From: CAYGZL01 sp964354345
GTDB taxonomy: Bacteria; Chloroflexota; Anaerolineae; Anaerolineales; UBA4823
Reading direction: 5' to 3'
DNA length: 6,157 bases
Assembly: GCA_964354345.1 (NCBI GenBank)
Contig: CAYGZL010000136.1
Location: 1-6,157 of the forward strand
Positions 1 through 6,071 of this stretch are shown here, in pieces. A program made the translations under genes and the position numbers. The notes beneath the pieces were generated by a model. That model saw only the letters and a list, made by a program, of their open reading frames with translations, did no database searches and was not told the DNA's origin. Positions within the stretch are counted from its first letter, which is position 1; each line of letters starts with the position of its first letter.

Positions 1-2703
1 GCCATCTGGATAGCGGTAGACCAGCGAGAGGTTCGCCAGGCGGGTCAGGATGGCTTCCATCGGTGCGCTCTCAGCGGGAGCGTCCGCCAACATGTGGGCC
101 AGCCCGGACGGAAAGACCGGCAGGTTCGAGACGGCCAACTGCAGCAGGGCTTCGTCGTCGCCGCGCTGGCGGGCGATCTGCAGCAGCTCCTCCAACAGCA
201 CATTGCGCATCCCCAGCAGCACGGCTTGCTGCAGCTGGCCGGCGAAGGTTTCTGGTGGGCGCGCCGGATCGAGGTCAGCCTGCGCCAGAGTCTCTTGCAG
301 CTTCTGGGTGACGTGGGGCAGGCGGCCCTGCGGGTCGGGACTGCGGTGCAGCAAAGCATCCAGGAATTCCAGGACGCGCGGGTGACCGCCGATCAGGCGC
401 AGCGCCTGGGCAATATCGCCAGGCGGCTGCTGGCGCAGGGCGGGCAAGCGCTGCAGGAGCTTGCGTGTCTCCGCCGGGCTGAGCGGTGAAAGGGGGAGGT
501 TGTATAAATATGCTTTGGTTCCCGGGAGCGGATAGCGCGAAGTGATCAGCAGGCGTCCCTTCCGGGCGTTATGAGCCAGCCAGCCAAGATACTGGCTGAC
601 ATCGGGATCCAGAAAGGCCTCGCCTCCGAGCAGCAGGTTCTGCTCAAAATCATCCAGCACCAAAAGAACCGGCTGATCGGCCAGCGTCTGGCCCAGGAAA
701 TTAATGCGGATTGACTCGTCCAGGGAGGTATCCATCAAGAGGCGGGCGCGTTTTTGAATTTCGTCCCGGCCGGACTCGAGCAGCGCGGCGCCCACCTGCA
801 TGGCGATGGCATGCAGATCGAAACGACCCGCGCAGGCTGCCACACACCAGCCCTCTTCGGAGAGCTGCTGCATCACCCGCCCGGCCAGGGCGCTCTTGCC
901 CAGGCCGCCTACACCCGTCAACTGCACGCCCGCCCATGGGCTGGTTGGCTGGCGCAGGATGCGTAATGTTTCACGCAGCTCCTTCCGTCGCCCGATCAGG
1001 TCGTCAATGCGCAGTTGGGGCACCGCGCCGGCTACCACATACACCGGTCGCTCGCGCAGCGCTTCTTTATCCAGGGAGAAGTCGACCAGGGGAGCTTCGC
1101 CGCCAGCTACAAACAATGTCGCTGTGGCGTATTCGGGCTGCGTCTCAACCAGGCTGGCGCCGTGCTGGATTGCCTGCTGGCGCGCCTGCTCAAGCTCCTT
1201 GCGGGCCTGTGCCAGGGCGCGGCTGGCCAGGGGCGTGTCCCGGCGCGCCAGGTGTTCGTAGAAAGCGCGCGCCAGTTGCGAGGCGTAGTAGTCGCTGACC
1301 GAAGTTTGCATGGCGATCACGCCAGGCACACCCGCTCGCAGCAACGCTTCGGATAGGCTGGCGGTTTGCTCCTGCTCCACGCCGCCGTGGCAGGCGCTCA
1401 GGAACACCAGAGGCAGGGGGCGACCGGTCGCCAGCAGCGGCTGGATCAGCTCCTGGGCGGTGGTGGGTACGGCGCGGCCGTCTTCGTTTTCCAGGATAAG
1501 CTGGTTACGGCTGCCGTGGCAGGAGATGTGCAGCACGTGATAGGCGTCTCTTTCCAGCGCGGCAGCGATGACCTGCGGGTGACCCACCTCGAGGATGCGC
1601 ACCTGGACAGGTTCGCGCCTTTGAGCCGTCTCGATCGCGTCGAGGATGTTTTGCAGCTCGCGCTCATAGTCCAGCACTGTGCCGCCTGTCTGACCTTCGT
1701 CGGGCGCGCCGACGGCGATCAGCACCTTGAGTGGACCGGCCAGGGACGGCTGAGGCGCGGCGCGGAGCCCGGCTGGTCGGCGGAAGACAACCGCGGTGGG
1801 CAGCATGGCCAGCAAGCGATCGTCCGGCAGGCGCAGCGCCTCGAATGGCATACTGAGCAGGTTGTGGGTATCGGCATCGAAACAAACTTCGACCACAGCG
1901 CCCATCCCGCAGCCATCCACGAGGGCGGCCAGGGCCGCGCCCGACCCGGACGGCAGGCACAGCTCGCCCAGGGCGCGCCCTAACTCGACCAGTTCGGCCT
2001 CCAGGGAAGCGCGCTGCGCCTCGACGGGTCCACGGCGTGCGCCATTCAGGGAGCCGCGCAAGAAAACCTCGCGTGCCGCGCGCAAGCGGCGGGGGAGCTC
2101 TGGGTGGAGATCGCCAGTGTACACTGTCCCGCCCAACTCAACCCGCGCCTGCACGCCGGACTTTCCCACCTGCTGGAGTGTGATCAGCACCTGCTCGCCG
2201 GGCGCGGAAGCTTTTACTCGATCCTTCACTGAGCCAGCCGCTCCGGGACTGTGCCTGGTCAAGACCTGGATCAGTTGGGAGATGTGGTAAGGGAAATCTC
2301 TATTGGTGATCGGAACCGCATTGAGTTTTGGAATCCATCGCAGGGTCTCCGGCAGTTGATCTTCGGACGGCATGGGAGCTCCATCGATCAAGATTGGGAT
2401 GACCAGGCGGTGATGCTTGAGCGCCAGCTCGAGCTCATGGCACACCGGATCTTTGGGATCCTGGAGGCGAGGCATCCCGTGAGAATCCGTGGCGGTGAGC
2501 CATTGTGAGCCGATGATTGCCAGGACGACCTCGCACTGACGAATGCGATTCTCGATGGTATTCATACAATCCTGACCGCCGTAAAGTGAATCGACATCCA
2601 GGAAGACGTGCTGCTCTCCGAATATCTCTGCCAGGTGGTCGCGGATGCGGCCGGCGATCGAGGCAGAGTCTGAACGACGATAGCTGATGAAAATGCACGC
2701 CAT
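1..2703 (-). CDS. TIR-CHAT-NB-ARC (STAND) multidomain protein, 3' end outside window
   Basis: I translated this frame codon by codon. It is open from the ATG at 2703 to base 1 (901 codons) with no stop, so the C-terminus lies outside the window. The TIR domain (about 1-150) opens MACIFISYRRSD, has VFLDVDSLYGGQD (34-46) after strand B, and has DPVCHELELAL, where E90 aligns with the catalytic glutamate of NAD-cleaving TIRs. The CHAT region (about 163-535) has the PFEALRLPDDRLLA motif (286-299), HISCHG with predicted catalytic H396, VFLSACHGG with predicted C438, and a typical end, ATLFVAGGEAPLVD. The NTPase has LIGRRKEL (569-576), Walker A GVGGLGKS (597-604), Walker B VLLVLDDFE (679-687), LLITSRYP (718-725) and GGHPRVLEFL (772-781), as in NB-ARC/STAND proteins. 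From about 800 the sequence is helical and winged-helix-like; TPR-type sensor repeats probably follow. It is last in a tight operon. Likely role: a signal- or invader-sensing NTPase that unleashes TIR and CHAT activity. The domain calls are secure; the trigger and substrates are unknown. Confidence 0.93.
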   Translation of the reverse strand, partial: MACIFISYRRSDSASIAGRIRDHLAEIFGEQHVFLDVDSLYGGQDCMNTIENRIRQCEVVLAIIGSQWLTATDSHGMPRLQDPKDPVCHELELALKHHRLVIPILIDGAPMPSEDQLPETLRWIPKLNAVPITNRDFPYHISQLIQVLTRHSPGAAGSVKDRVKASAPGEQVLITLQQVGKSGVQARVELGGTVYTGDLHPELPRRLRAAREVFLRGSLNGARRGPVEAQRASLEAELVELGRALGELCLPSGSGAALAALVDGCGMGAVVEVCFDADTHNLLSMPFEALRLPDDRLLAMLPTAVVFRRPAGLRAAPQPSLAGPLKVLIAVGAPDEGQTGGTVLDYERELQNILDAIETAQRREPVQVRILEVGHPQVIAAALERDAYHVLHISCHGSRNQLILENEDGRAVPTTAQELIQPLLATGRPLPLVFLSACHGGVEQEQTASLSEALLRAGVPGVIAMQTSVSDYYASQLARAFYEHLARRDTPLASRALAQARKELEQARQQAIQHGASLVETQPEYATATLFVAGGEAPLVDFSLDKEALRERPVYVVAGAVPQLRIDDLIGRRKELRETLRILRQPTSPWAGVQLTGVGGLGKSALAGRVMQQLSEEGWCVAACAGRFDLHAIAMQVGAALLESGRDEIQKRARLLMDTSLDESIRINFLGQTLADQPVLLVLDDFEQNLLLGGEAFLDPDVSQYLGWLAHNARKGRLLITSRYPLPGTKAYLYNLPLSPLSPAETRKLLQRLPALRQQPPGDIAQALRLIGGHPRVLEFLDALLHRSPDPQGRLPHVTQKLQETLAQADLDPARPPETFAGQLQQAVLLGMRNVLLEELLQIARQRGDDEALLQLAVSNLPVFPSGLAHMLADAPAESAPMEAILTRLANLSLVYRYPDG

Positions 2704-2705
2704 GG

Positions 2706-4496
2706 TTAAGATCCTCCTGCGGCTGGCGATCGTCTCCGTTCTATCCGGCAGCCAATCTGAGCGAGCAGGGCTGGCCAGGCGTTAACAAAGTCGCGATTTT
2801 TTTGGATTTCCAGCGGAGGGAGGTCCTCCCAGTCCACCAGGTCAGGGTTGGTTTTACGCGATTCATTTTTAGGCGGCGGCGCAAAGCTCCAACCCTCGTG
2901 AAGCTTTTCCTTGCGCCAGCGTTCGTGCTCCTGACGCGCCAGGAAATCGACTTCCTGAGGGCTTAATTCCAGCAATGGGCGCTCCCAATCGGTGAAGGGG
3001 ACGATCCAGCAGTTGATCTCAGTCAGCTTCTCGCCAATGTGATCCGCCTGGCGCCGGTTGGACTCCCGGAAATGTTCCGGCAGGCGTTCCCAGGGAACTG
3101 CGGGGGCGATCAACTGCGCAGGATCTTTTCCGGCGCTTTGCAGTCGGTAGTAGCGCTCATGGATTGCCCGCGCCAGGCGTTCGACCCGCCCACCGAGCAC
3201 CTCAACCGGCTGGCAGGTGCGATCCAGCAGGCTGAAGGCGTAAAGCTGGCTGTAGGCGCTTTTGGGATGGGAGGGTGTCGTGAGTAAGGCGGCCAGACCG
3301 GTTTGCTCGATCACACGCACCACCACTGGCGCAGGAGACTCGCCCATGCGCACCTGCAGCGCCAAACCAGCTTGTAAGCCCAGGGAATCATCATCCAGGC
3401 AAACGTAAACCCGTTGAACATCGCAGCCGCCCTGGGAATCGAAGAGGAAGTTGGCTTGCTGGAACTCCGCCGAACGTACATCCAGCTGCAGGGCGGTAAG
3501 TTCGAAGGTCTGCGCCAGGCTGGGGTAGCGTACGAGCAGGACGTCTTTGATCATCTCGGCCTCGCGGTCGAGTAAGATCAGCCGCGCTTTTTGGTCAGGA
3601 GCAGGTCGCTGGCTGCGCCAGTCCTGGGCGAGCTGAACAATCAGGCTTTCGCCCATTTGGCCCACGCCCACGATCAAGATTTTTGGTGCGCAGGTCTGAT
3701 GTAAATCGACTGGAGTGAAGGCCGGATGCGTCAATAGGAGCAAACGAGCGCCCTGCGCGTAGACATTGAAATATTCCAGACGAAAGCGCTCCCGGTGGGT
3801 CGCGTCCAGCTCACGGATCGCCAGAAGCTCGCACAGGCGCGGGTCAGCCAGGTGCACCACGCAGGTCAGGCTGTGATGCAGCCGGGCAACCGCCAGACGG
3901 CGGGCTTGCAAGGCTATCATTGCGTTGGCGCTGTCATCGCACACGGCGATCAGCGCCCGGGCGTGCTGGATGCCTGCCCGCTCCAGCAAGTGAGTGTCGG
4001 TCGCGTCGCCCAGCAGGACGATGGCGCCAGCGCGGCGAACCTCAGCCAGGTAATCGTTCTCTTCGTCGCGTTCGATCACTACCACCACGTCCTGGTTTTC
4101 CAGGAAGCGCCTGGCTAACAGATAGCCTTTGCGACTCAGGCCGCAGATGATCACCTGATGGCGTTGCCAGCCCAGGCGCAGCCCCTGCAACTGTTCCTGG
4201 AAAATATCCGCCAACGCCTGGATCGCCGTCGCGGCGGCCAGGACGGGGATCAGCAGACGGGCGATTTCGAGCGCCAGCGGGATCGGTCCAGGCACACCAC
4301 CGGAGTTCATTGGGATGAGTTGGAGGGTCAGGTAGAACTCATCCATTAAGGTGGCGGAGCGACCCTGGTGGGAGAGGTAGTTTGCCCAGCCCAGGCAGCC
4401 CAGGGTGAATGCTATCAACCAGAGGCAGCCCAGGAATGTCCAGCGGAATTCCCGGATATGGCGAGCCAGGCGAGTGAATAACGACCGGGATGCCAT
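2706..4496 (-). CDS. Two-TM channel-like membrane protein with two TrkA-N Rossmann domains and a C-terminal RyR domain
   Basis: 596 residues. A basic N-terminus (RLARHIREFR) precedes TM1 (about 18-41). A short re-entrant-type segment, DEFYLTLQLIPMNSGG (52-67), follows, then TM2 (about 72-98), so the rest should be cytosolic. The first TrkA-N/RCK-like Rossmann domain starts at HQVIICGLSRKG (113-124) and has ERDEEN after strand 2 and the family's GDAT at 163-166; its glycine loop lacks the middle Gly. The second starts at ILIVGVGQMG (273-282) with a full GxGxxG and LLDRE after strand 2. The tail has IHERYYRL, PWERLPE and SNRRQADHI, then LARQEHERWRKEKLHEGW (519-536), NPDLVDWEDLP and a terminal ALLAQIGCRIER, which match the RyR domain first named in ryanodine receptors. 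The pore segment lacks the TVGYG filter, so selectivity cannot be called. Predicted role: an ion channel or membrane effector gated by nucleotide ligands on its Rossmann or RyR domains. It starts directly after the SLOG stop codon. Confidence 0.88.
   Translation of the reverse strand: MASRSLFTRLARHIREFRWTFLGCLWLIAFTLGCLGWANYLSHQGRSATLMDEFYLTLQLIPMNSGGVPGPIPLALEIARLLIPVLAAATAIQALADIFQEQLQGLRLGWQRHQVIICGLSRKGYLLARRFLENQDVVVVIERDEENDYLAEVRRAGAIVLLGDATDTHLLERAGIQHARALIAVCDDSANAMIALQARRLAVARLHHSLTCVVHLADPRLCELLAIRELDATHRERFRLEYFNVYAQGARLLLLTHPAFTPVDLHQTCAPKILIVGVGQMGESLIVQLAQDWRSQRPAPDQKARLILLDREAEMIKDVLLVRYPSLAQTFELTALQLDVRSAEFQQANFLFDSQGGCDVQRVYVCLDDDSLGLQAGLALQVRMGESPAPVVVRVIEQTGLAALLTTPSHPKSAYSQLYAFSLLDRTCQPVEVLGGRVERLARAIHERYYRLQSAGKDPAQLIAPAVPWERLPEHFRESNRRQADHIGEKLTEINCWIVPFTDWERPLLELSPQEVDFLARQEHERWRKEKLHEGWSFAPPPKNESRKTNPDLVDWEDLPPLEIQKNRDFVNAWPALLAQIGCRIERRRSPAAGGS
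2713..2718 (-). promoter_or_regulatory. Shine-Dalgarno site of the TIR-CHAT-STAND gene
   Basis: The minus strand reads AGGAGG nine bases before the ATG at 2703. The site lies inside the last codons of the channel gene, whose stop (TAA, 2708-2706) falls between it and the ATG. This fixes the start at 2703 and suggests that ribosomes finishing the channel protein reinitiate on this gene. Confidence 0.8.
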
Positions 4497-5075
4497 CTAG
4501 AGAACCATCCTTTCGTAGGTGATCTTACCCTGTTCGACGCCCAGGCTGGTAGGGAGATCAGTTCCCGGCAGACGGTTGCCGGCGTGTACCCAGGCCAGGG
4601 GCAGCCCGCGCTGGCGCGCTGCCTCGACGATCTGCCCCGTGCCGGCCTGACCCTGCGCCGCCTGTCCATCCCACACAGCGATCAACACGTCACAGTGCTC
4701 CAGGACATAGCGCCCACCTGCTTCATAGGCAGCCTCGCGGCTGGTGAACTCGGGTAGCGTGTAGACATTGTCAGCCTGATTGAGCAGGGCTTCAAAAGCG
4801 GCGCGTGAGGCGGGCGTCTCGAAATCCTTGAGATATTCGGCTGTGTGAAGAGGCAGGACGACCACCAATTTTGCTGCAGGATAACGCAGGATGCGCTCGA
4901 CGACCAGCCGGTCAGCGCCTTCGGCCAATGCAGAGATCACCGTGAAAGGGCGTCCTGGGGAAGATTTCGCTAACTGGATCAGGACGGCATCGATTGCCAT
5001 GGCGAGCTTTTCAATTTCAGCCAGGAAGCGGTGCCCGGTGACGCCGATGCGCAGTGGATCTGGTGGAGGCAGCAA
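4497..5075 (-). CDS. SLOG-superfamily (LOG/DprA-like Rossmann) nucleotide-binding protein
   Basis: 192 residues, a single Rossmannoid domain with no TM segment or signal peptide, so cytosolic. Recognisable elements in order are: the first strand and loop IGVTGHR (10-16); VISALAEGADRLV (46-58), a SLOG-type loop; VVVLPLHTAEYLKDF (71-85); GRYVLEHCDVLIAVWDG (121-137); and the glycine-rich GQAGTGQIVEAAR (142-154), where many relatives have a GGT motif, followed by a strand, LPLAWVHA. SLOG proteins are predicted to bind or process nucleotide-derived ligands; the SLOG domain of Thoeris ThsA binds a TIR-made cyclic ADP-ribose isomer. Start: TTG at 5075 is the first usable codon after the in-frame stop at 5171-5169. 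The 31 open codons between have no ATG, GTG or TTG, and the next ATG (codon 26) would remove GVTGHR. No good Shine-Dalgarno precedes the TTG, so the N-terminus is the uncertain part. Its stop abuts the channel ATG. Likely role: ligand sensor or partner of the channel and TIR protein. Confidence 0.85.
   Translation of the reverse strand: MLPPPDPLRIGVTGHRFLAEIEKLAMAIDAVLIQLAKSSPGRPFTVISALAEGADRLVVERILRYPAAKLVVVLPLHTAEYLKDFETPASRAAFEALLNQADNVYTLPEFTSREAAYEAGGRYVLEHCDVLIAVWDGQAAQGQAGTGQIVEAARQRGLPLAWVHAGNRLPGTDLPTSLGVEQGKITYERMVL
4508..4513 (-). promoter_or_regulatory. Shine-Dalgarno site of the channel/RyR gene
   Basis: The minus strand reads AAAGGA, ending 11 bases before the ATG at 4496, inside the last codons of the SLOG gene. 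The SLOG stop TAG (4499-4497) touches the ATG, so initiation depends on ribosomes terminating at the same point. The spacing is slightly long but usable. Confidence 0.55.
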
Positions 5076-5158
5076 AGAGAGGGAAGAGGCTCCGGACGGG
5101 ATCTGGGGTAAGTTTCCGTTGATGGGATTGATTCCTTTACGATAAAAGGATAAATCAC
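5076..5158. other. Spacer between the nucleotidyltransferase and SLOG genes
   Basis: 83 bp with no gene. I see no hairpin followed by a T-run that would end transcription from the nucleotidyltransferase gene, so read-through is possible. A TTGACC hexamer on the minus strand (5181-5176) looks like a -35 box, but the nearest AT-rich -10 candidate is 20 bases away. An AAAGGA on the minus strand (5138-5133) resembles a ribosome binding site but has no ATG, GTG or TTG at a workable distance. Confidence 0.4.
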
Positions 5159-5725
5159 TTAACTTTGATTAAAGTGGTCAATCTTCGAATGAATTTCTGC
5201 CACAATCCTGCGTAACTCTTGCATGTCTGGCTCATCTAAATGATTACTTAATTCGCGGAATAAAGGTACGGTGTCTGATCGGTATATGTAAAGAAGTGTG
5301 GCGATATCATTTTCATATAAACCTACCTGGACAAAATCACCTTGGCGATATAAAGACGGCAAGGCGTACAATTTCAATAGCAGCAGGCCTTCCACAGTGG
5401 CACAACGAATATCTCTTTCTATAAAACGCTGTATCGTGCAATAATGCGTACTTACCTTTTTGAACAGTGGATTACGTGTAAATAAAATATCTATATTTAA
5501 TTGGCCAAAGTGACCGCGCCCGAAGTAGATATCCTGGCTGATCATTTCTATTTCTGGCAATTGACCTAAGGTGGACATCGGCAGGATCAAGTCTAAGTCT
5601 TCGGTATTGCGTCCTTCGACGTAAGTCAACAACGCCACACCACCGACTAATACATAATTTATCTGACGCTCTTCCAACAAGGCGAAGAACCGGTCGACCA
5701 ATGAGAGTAATGAATCAGCTGACAT
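5159..5725 (-). CDS. Minimal nucleotidyltransferase-fold protein (MNT/AbiEii-like)
   Basis: 188 residues from the ATG at 5725. NYVLVGGVALLTYVEGR (23-39) carries the hG-G helix-start motif of the polymerase-beta-type nucleotidyltransferase fold. NTEDLDLIL follows with D43 and D45 as the metal-binding acid pair, and LNIDILF (76-82) supplies a likely third acid, D79. The second half has EGLLLLKLYAL (K118) and YENDIATLL (D140), the Lys and Asp pattern seen in AbiEii-type proteins. Such proteins transfer nucleotides to RNA or protein targets and often act as toxins, toxin modifiers or resistance factors; the substrate here is unknown. No AbiEi-like antitoxin is adjacent, because the next gene is a divergent MOSC gene. 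Start: AGGTGA four bases upstream and family alignment favour 5725. The frame extends to another ATG at 5809 (28 more codons) with no Shine-Dalgarno. The gene is AT-rich (25 G+C of 60 in 5221-5280, against 36 of 60 in 1261-1320 of the TIR gene), so it may have a different origin from the operon. Confidence 0.82.
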   Translation of the reverse strand: MSADSLLSLVDRFFALLEERQINYVLVGGVALLTYVEGRNTEDLDLILPMSTLGQLPEIEMISQDIYFGRGHFGQLNIDILFTRNPLFKKVSTHYCTIQRFIERDIRCATVEGLLLLKLYALPSLYRQGDFVQVGLYENDIATLLYIYRSDTVPLFRELSNHLDEPDMQELRRIVAEIHSKIDHFNQS

Positions 5726-5729
5726 CCTG

Positions 5730-5735
5730 TCACCT
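5730..5735 (-). promoter_or_regulatory. Shine-Dalgarno site favouring the 5725 start
   Basis: The minus strand reads AGGTGA four bases before the ATG at 5725. Nothing comparable precedes the alternative ATG at 5809, where the upstream bases are CACTTACTGCT. The spacing is tight, so the choice is likely but not certain. Confidence 0.5.
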
Positions 5736-5821
5736 GGTATATTTTGAAAATTAAAAATGACCGCGTTGCGAATTAAATTACCAATCTCAGATATCTTTCG
5801 CAGACTCATAGCAGTAAGTGT

Positions 5822-5827
5822 AGCATA
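5822..5827 (-). promoter_or_regulatory. Possible -10 box for the nucleotidyltransferase gene
   Basis: The minus strand reads TATGCT in an AT-rich stretch. It would place a transcription start near 5815, just upstream of the alternative ATG at 5809 and about 90 bases before the preferred ATG. No good -35 hexamer lies 16-18 bases upstream (best is TGCTGA), so this is a weak candidate. Confidence 0.25.
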
Positions 5828-5844
5828 AAATTGGATAAACGCGA

Positions 5845-5907
5845 TCAGCAGTCAGCCCTAAGCCATCAGCCCAGAGCTATCGGCAGATCGTTGTCAGCTA
5901 TTTGCCA
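5845..5907 (+). repeat. Degenerate 7-bp tandem repeats
   Basis: Read in sevens from 5845 the bases fall into nine units: TCAGCAG, TCAGCCC, TAAGCCA, TCAGCCC, AGAGCTA, TCGGCAG, ATCGTTG, TCAGCTA, TTTGCCA. GC occupies positions 4-5 in eight of nine units, and TCAGC opens four of them. The 7-bp phase holds for about 63 bases. The array sits between the divergent nucleotidyltransferase and MOSC genes. It is too short and irregular to be a CRISPR array and looks like an intergenic slippage-derived repeat. Confidence 0.6.
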
Positions 5908-5939
5908 GCCGACTTTAGCCGGCTGGTATGGATAGCCGG
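5905..5939. other. Two overlapping, mutually exclusive hairpins
   Basis: Hairpin A pairs CCAGCCG (5905-5911) with CGGCTGG (5920-5926) around an 8-base loop. Hairpin B pairs CCGGCT (5919-5924) with AGCCGG (5934-5939) around a 9-base loop. They share 5919-5924, so only one can form at a time. Neither is followed by a T-run, so they do not look like intrinsic terminators. They lie upstream of the MOSC -10 candidate and so may be DNA-level or relic structures. Confidence 0.5.
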
Positions 5940-6002
5940 GGAATTCATTCCGCGTTGGGATTCGATAATATTAGTGATTAGAATAATTCGAGTCTTCTCA
6001 GG

Positions 6003-6008
6003 TATAAT
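6003..6008 (+). promoter_or_regulatory. Possible -10 box for the MOSC gene
   Basis: A consensus TATAAT lies about 63 bases before the MOSC ATG. It would give a transcription start near 6015 and a leader of about 57 bases. No good -35 box is present at 16-18 bases (5980-5985 reads AGAATA), so the call rests on the -10 hexamer and its position. Confidence 0.4.
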
Positions 6009-6071
6009 TAATCAACACAATATTTATCCAGGTGTGTATCGGAAGGATTGAGGAGCCGATTGCGTAATTTT

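Noticed and set aside
1366..1983. 205-codon open frame on the plus strand
   Set aside because: It lies opposite the CHAT domain, whose minus-strand frame has clear motifs; the plus-strand product resembles no family and is a GC-rich shadow frame. The same holds for plus-strand frames at 50-385, 94-489, 711-1298, 1015-1356 and 1796-2290.
2435..2698. 87-codon minus-strand frame overlapping the start of the TIR gene
   Set aside because: It is in a different frame from the TIR domain motifs, which fill this stretch, and its product is low-complexity and Arg/Pro-rich.
3795..4349. Plus-strand frames opposite the channel gene
   Set aside because: The minus strand encodes the first Rossmann domain and the TM region with recognisable motifs; the plus-strand frames are shadows.
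1..5075. Canonical Thoeris system
   Set aside because: There is no ThsA-type Sir2-SLOG protein; SLOG is stand-alone and the TIR is fused to CHAT and STAND domains, so only the signalling logic is comparable.
5147..5181. sigma70-type promoter with TTGACC at 5181-5176 for the SLOG operon
   Set aside because: The only AT-rich -10-like hexamer (ATTTAT) is 20 bases from the -35-like box, outside the usual 16-18, and the hexamer overlaps the coding end of the upstream gene.
5159..5725. CBASS-type cyclic-oligonucleotide synthase
   Set aside because: The protein is a short MNT/AbiEii-like nucleotidyltransferase rather than a CD-NTase, and no SAVED, CAP or HORMA/TRIP13-type partner is present.
5845..5907. 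CRISPR array
   Set aside because: The units are 7 bp, imperfect and without spacers, and no cas genes are nearby.
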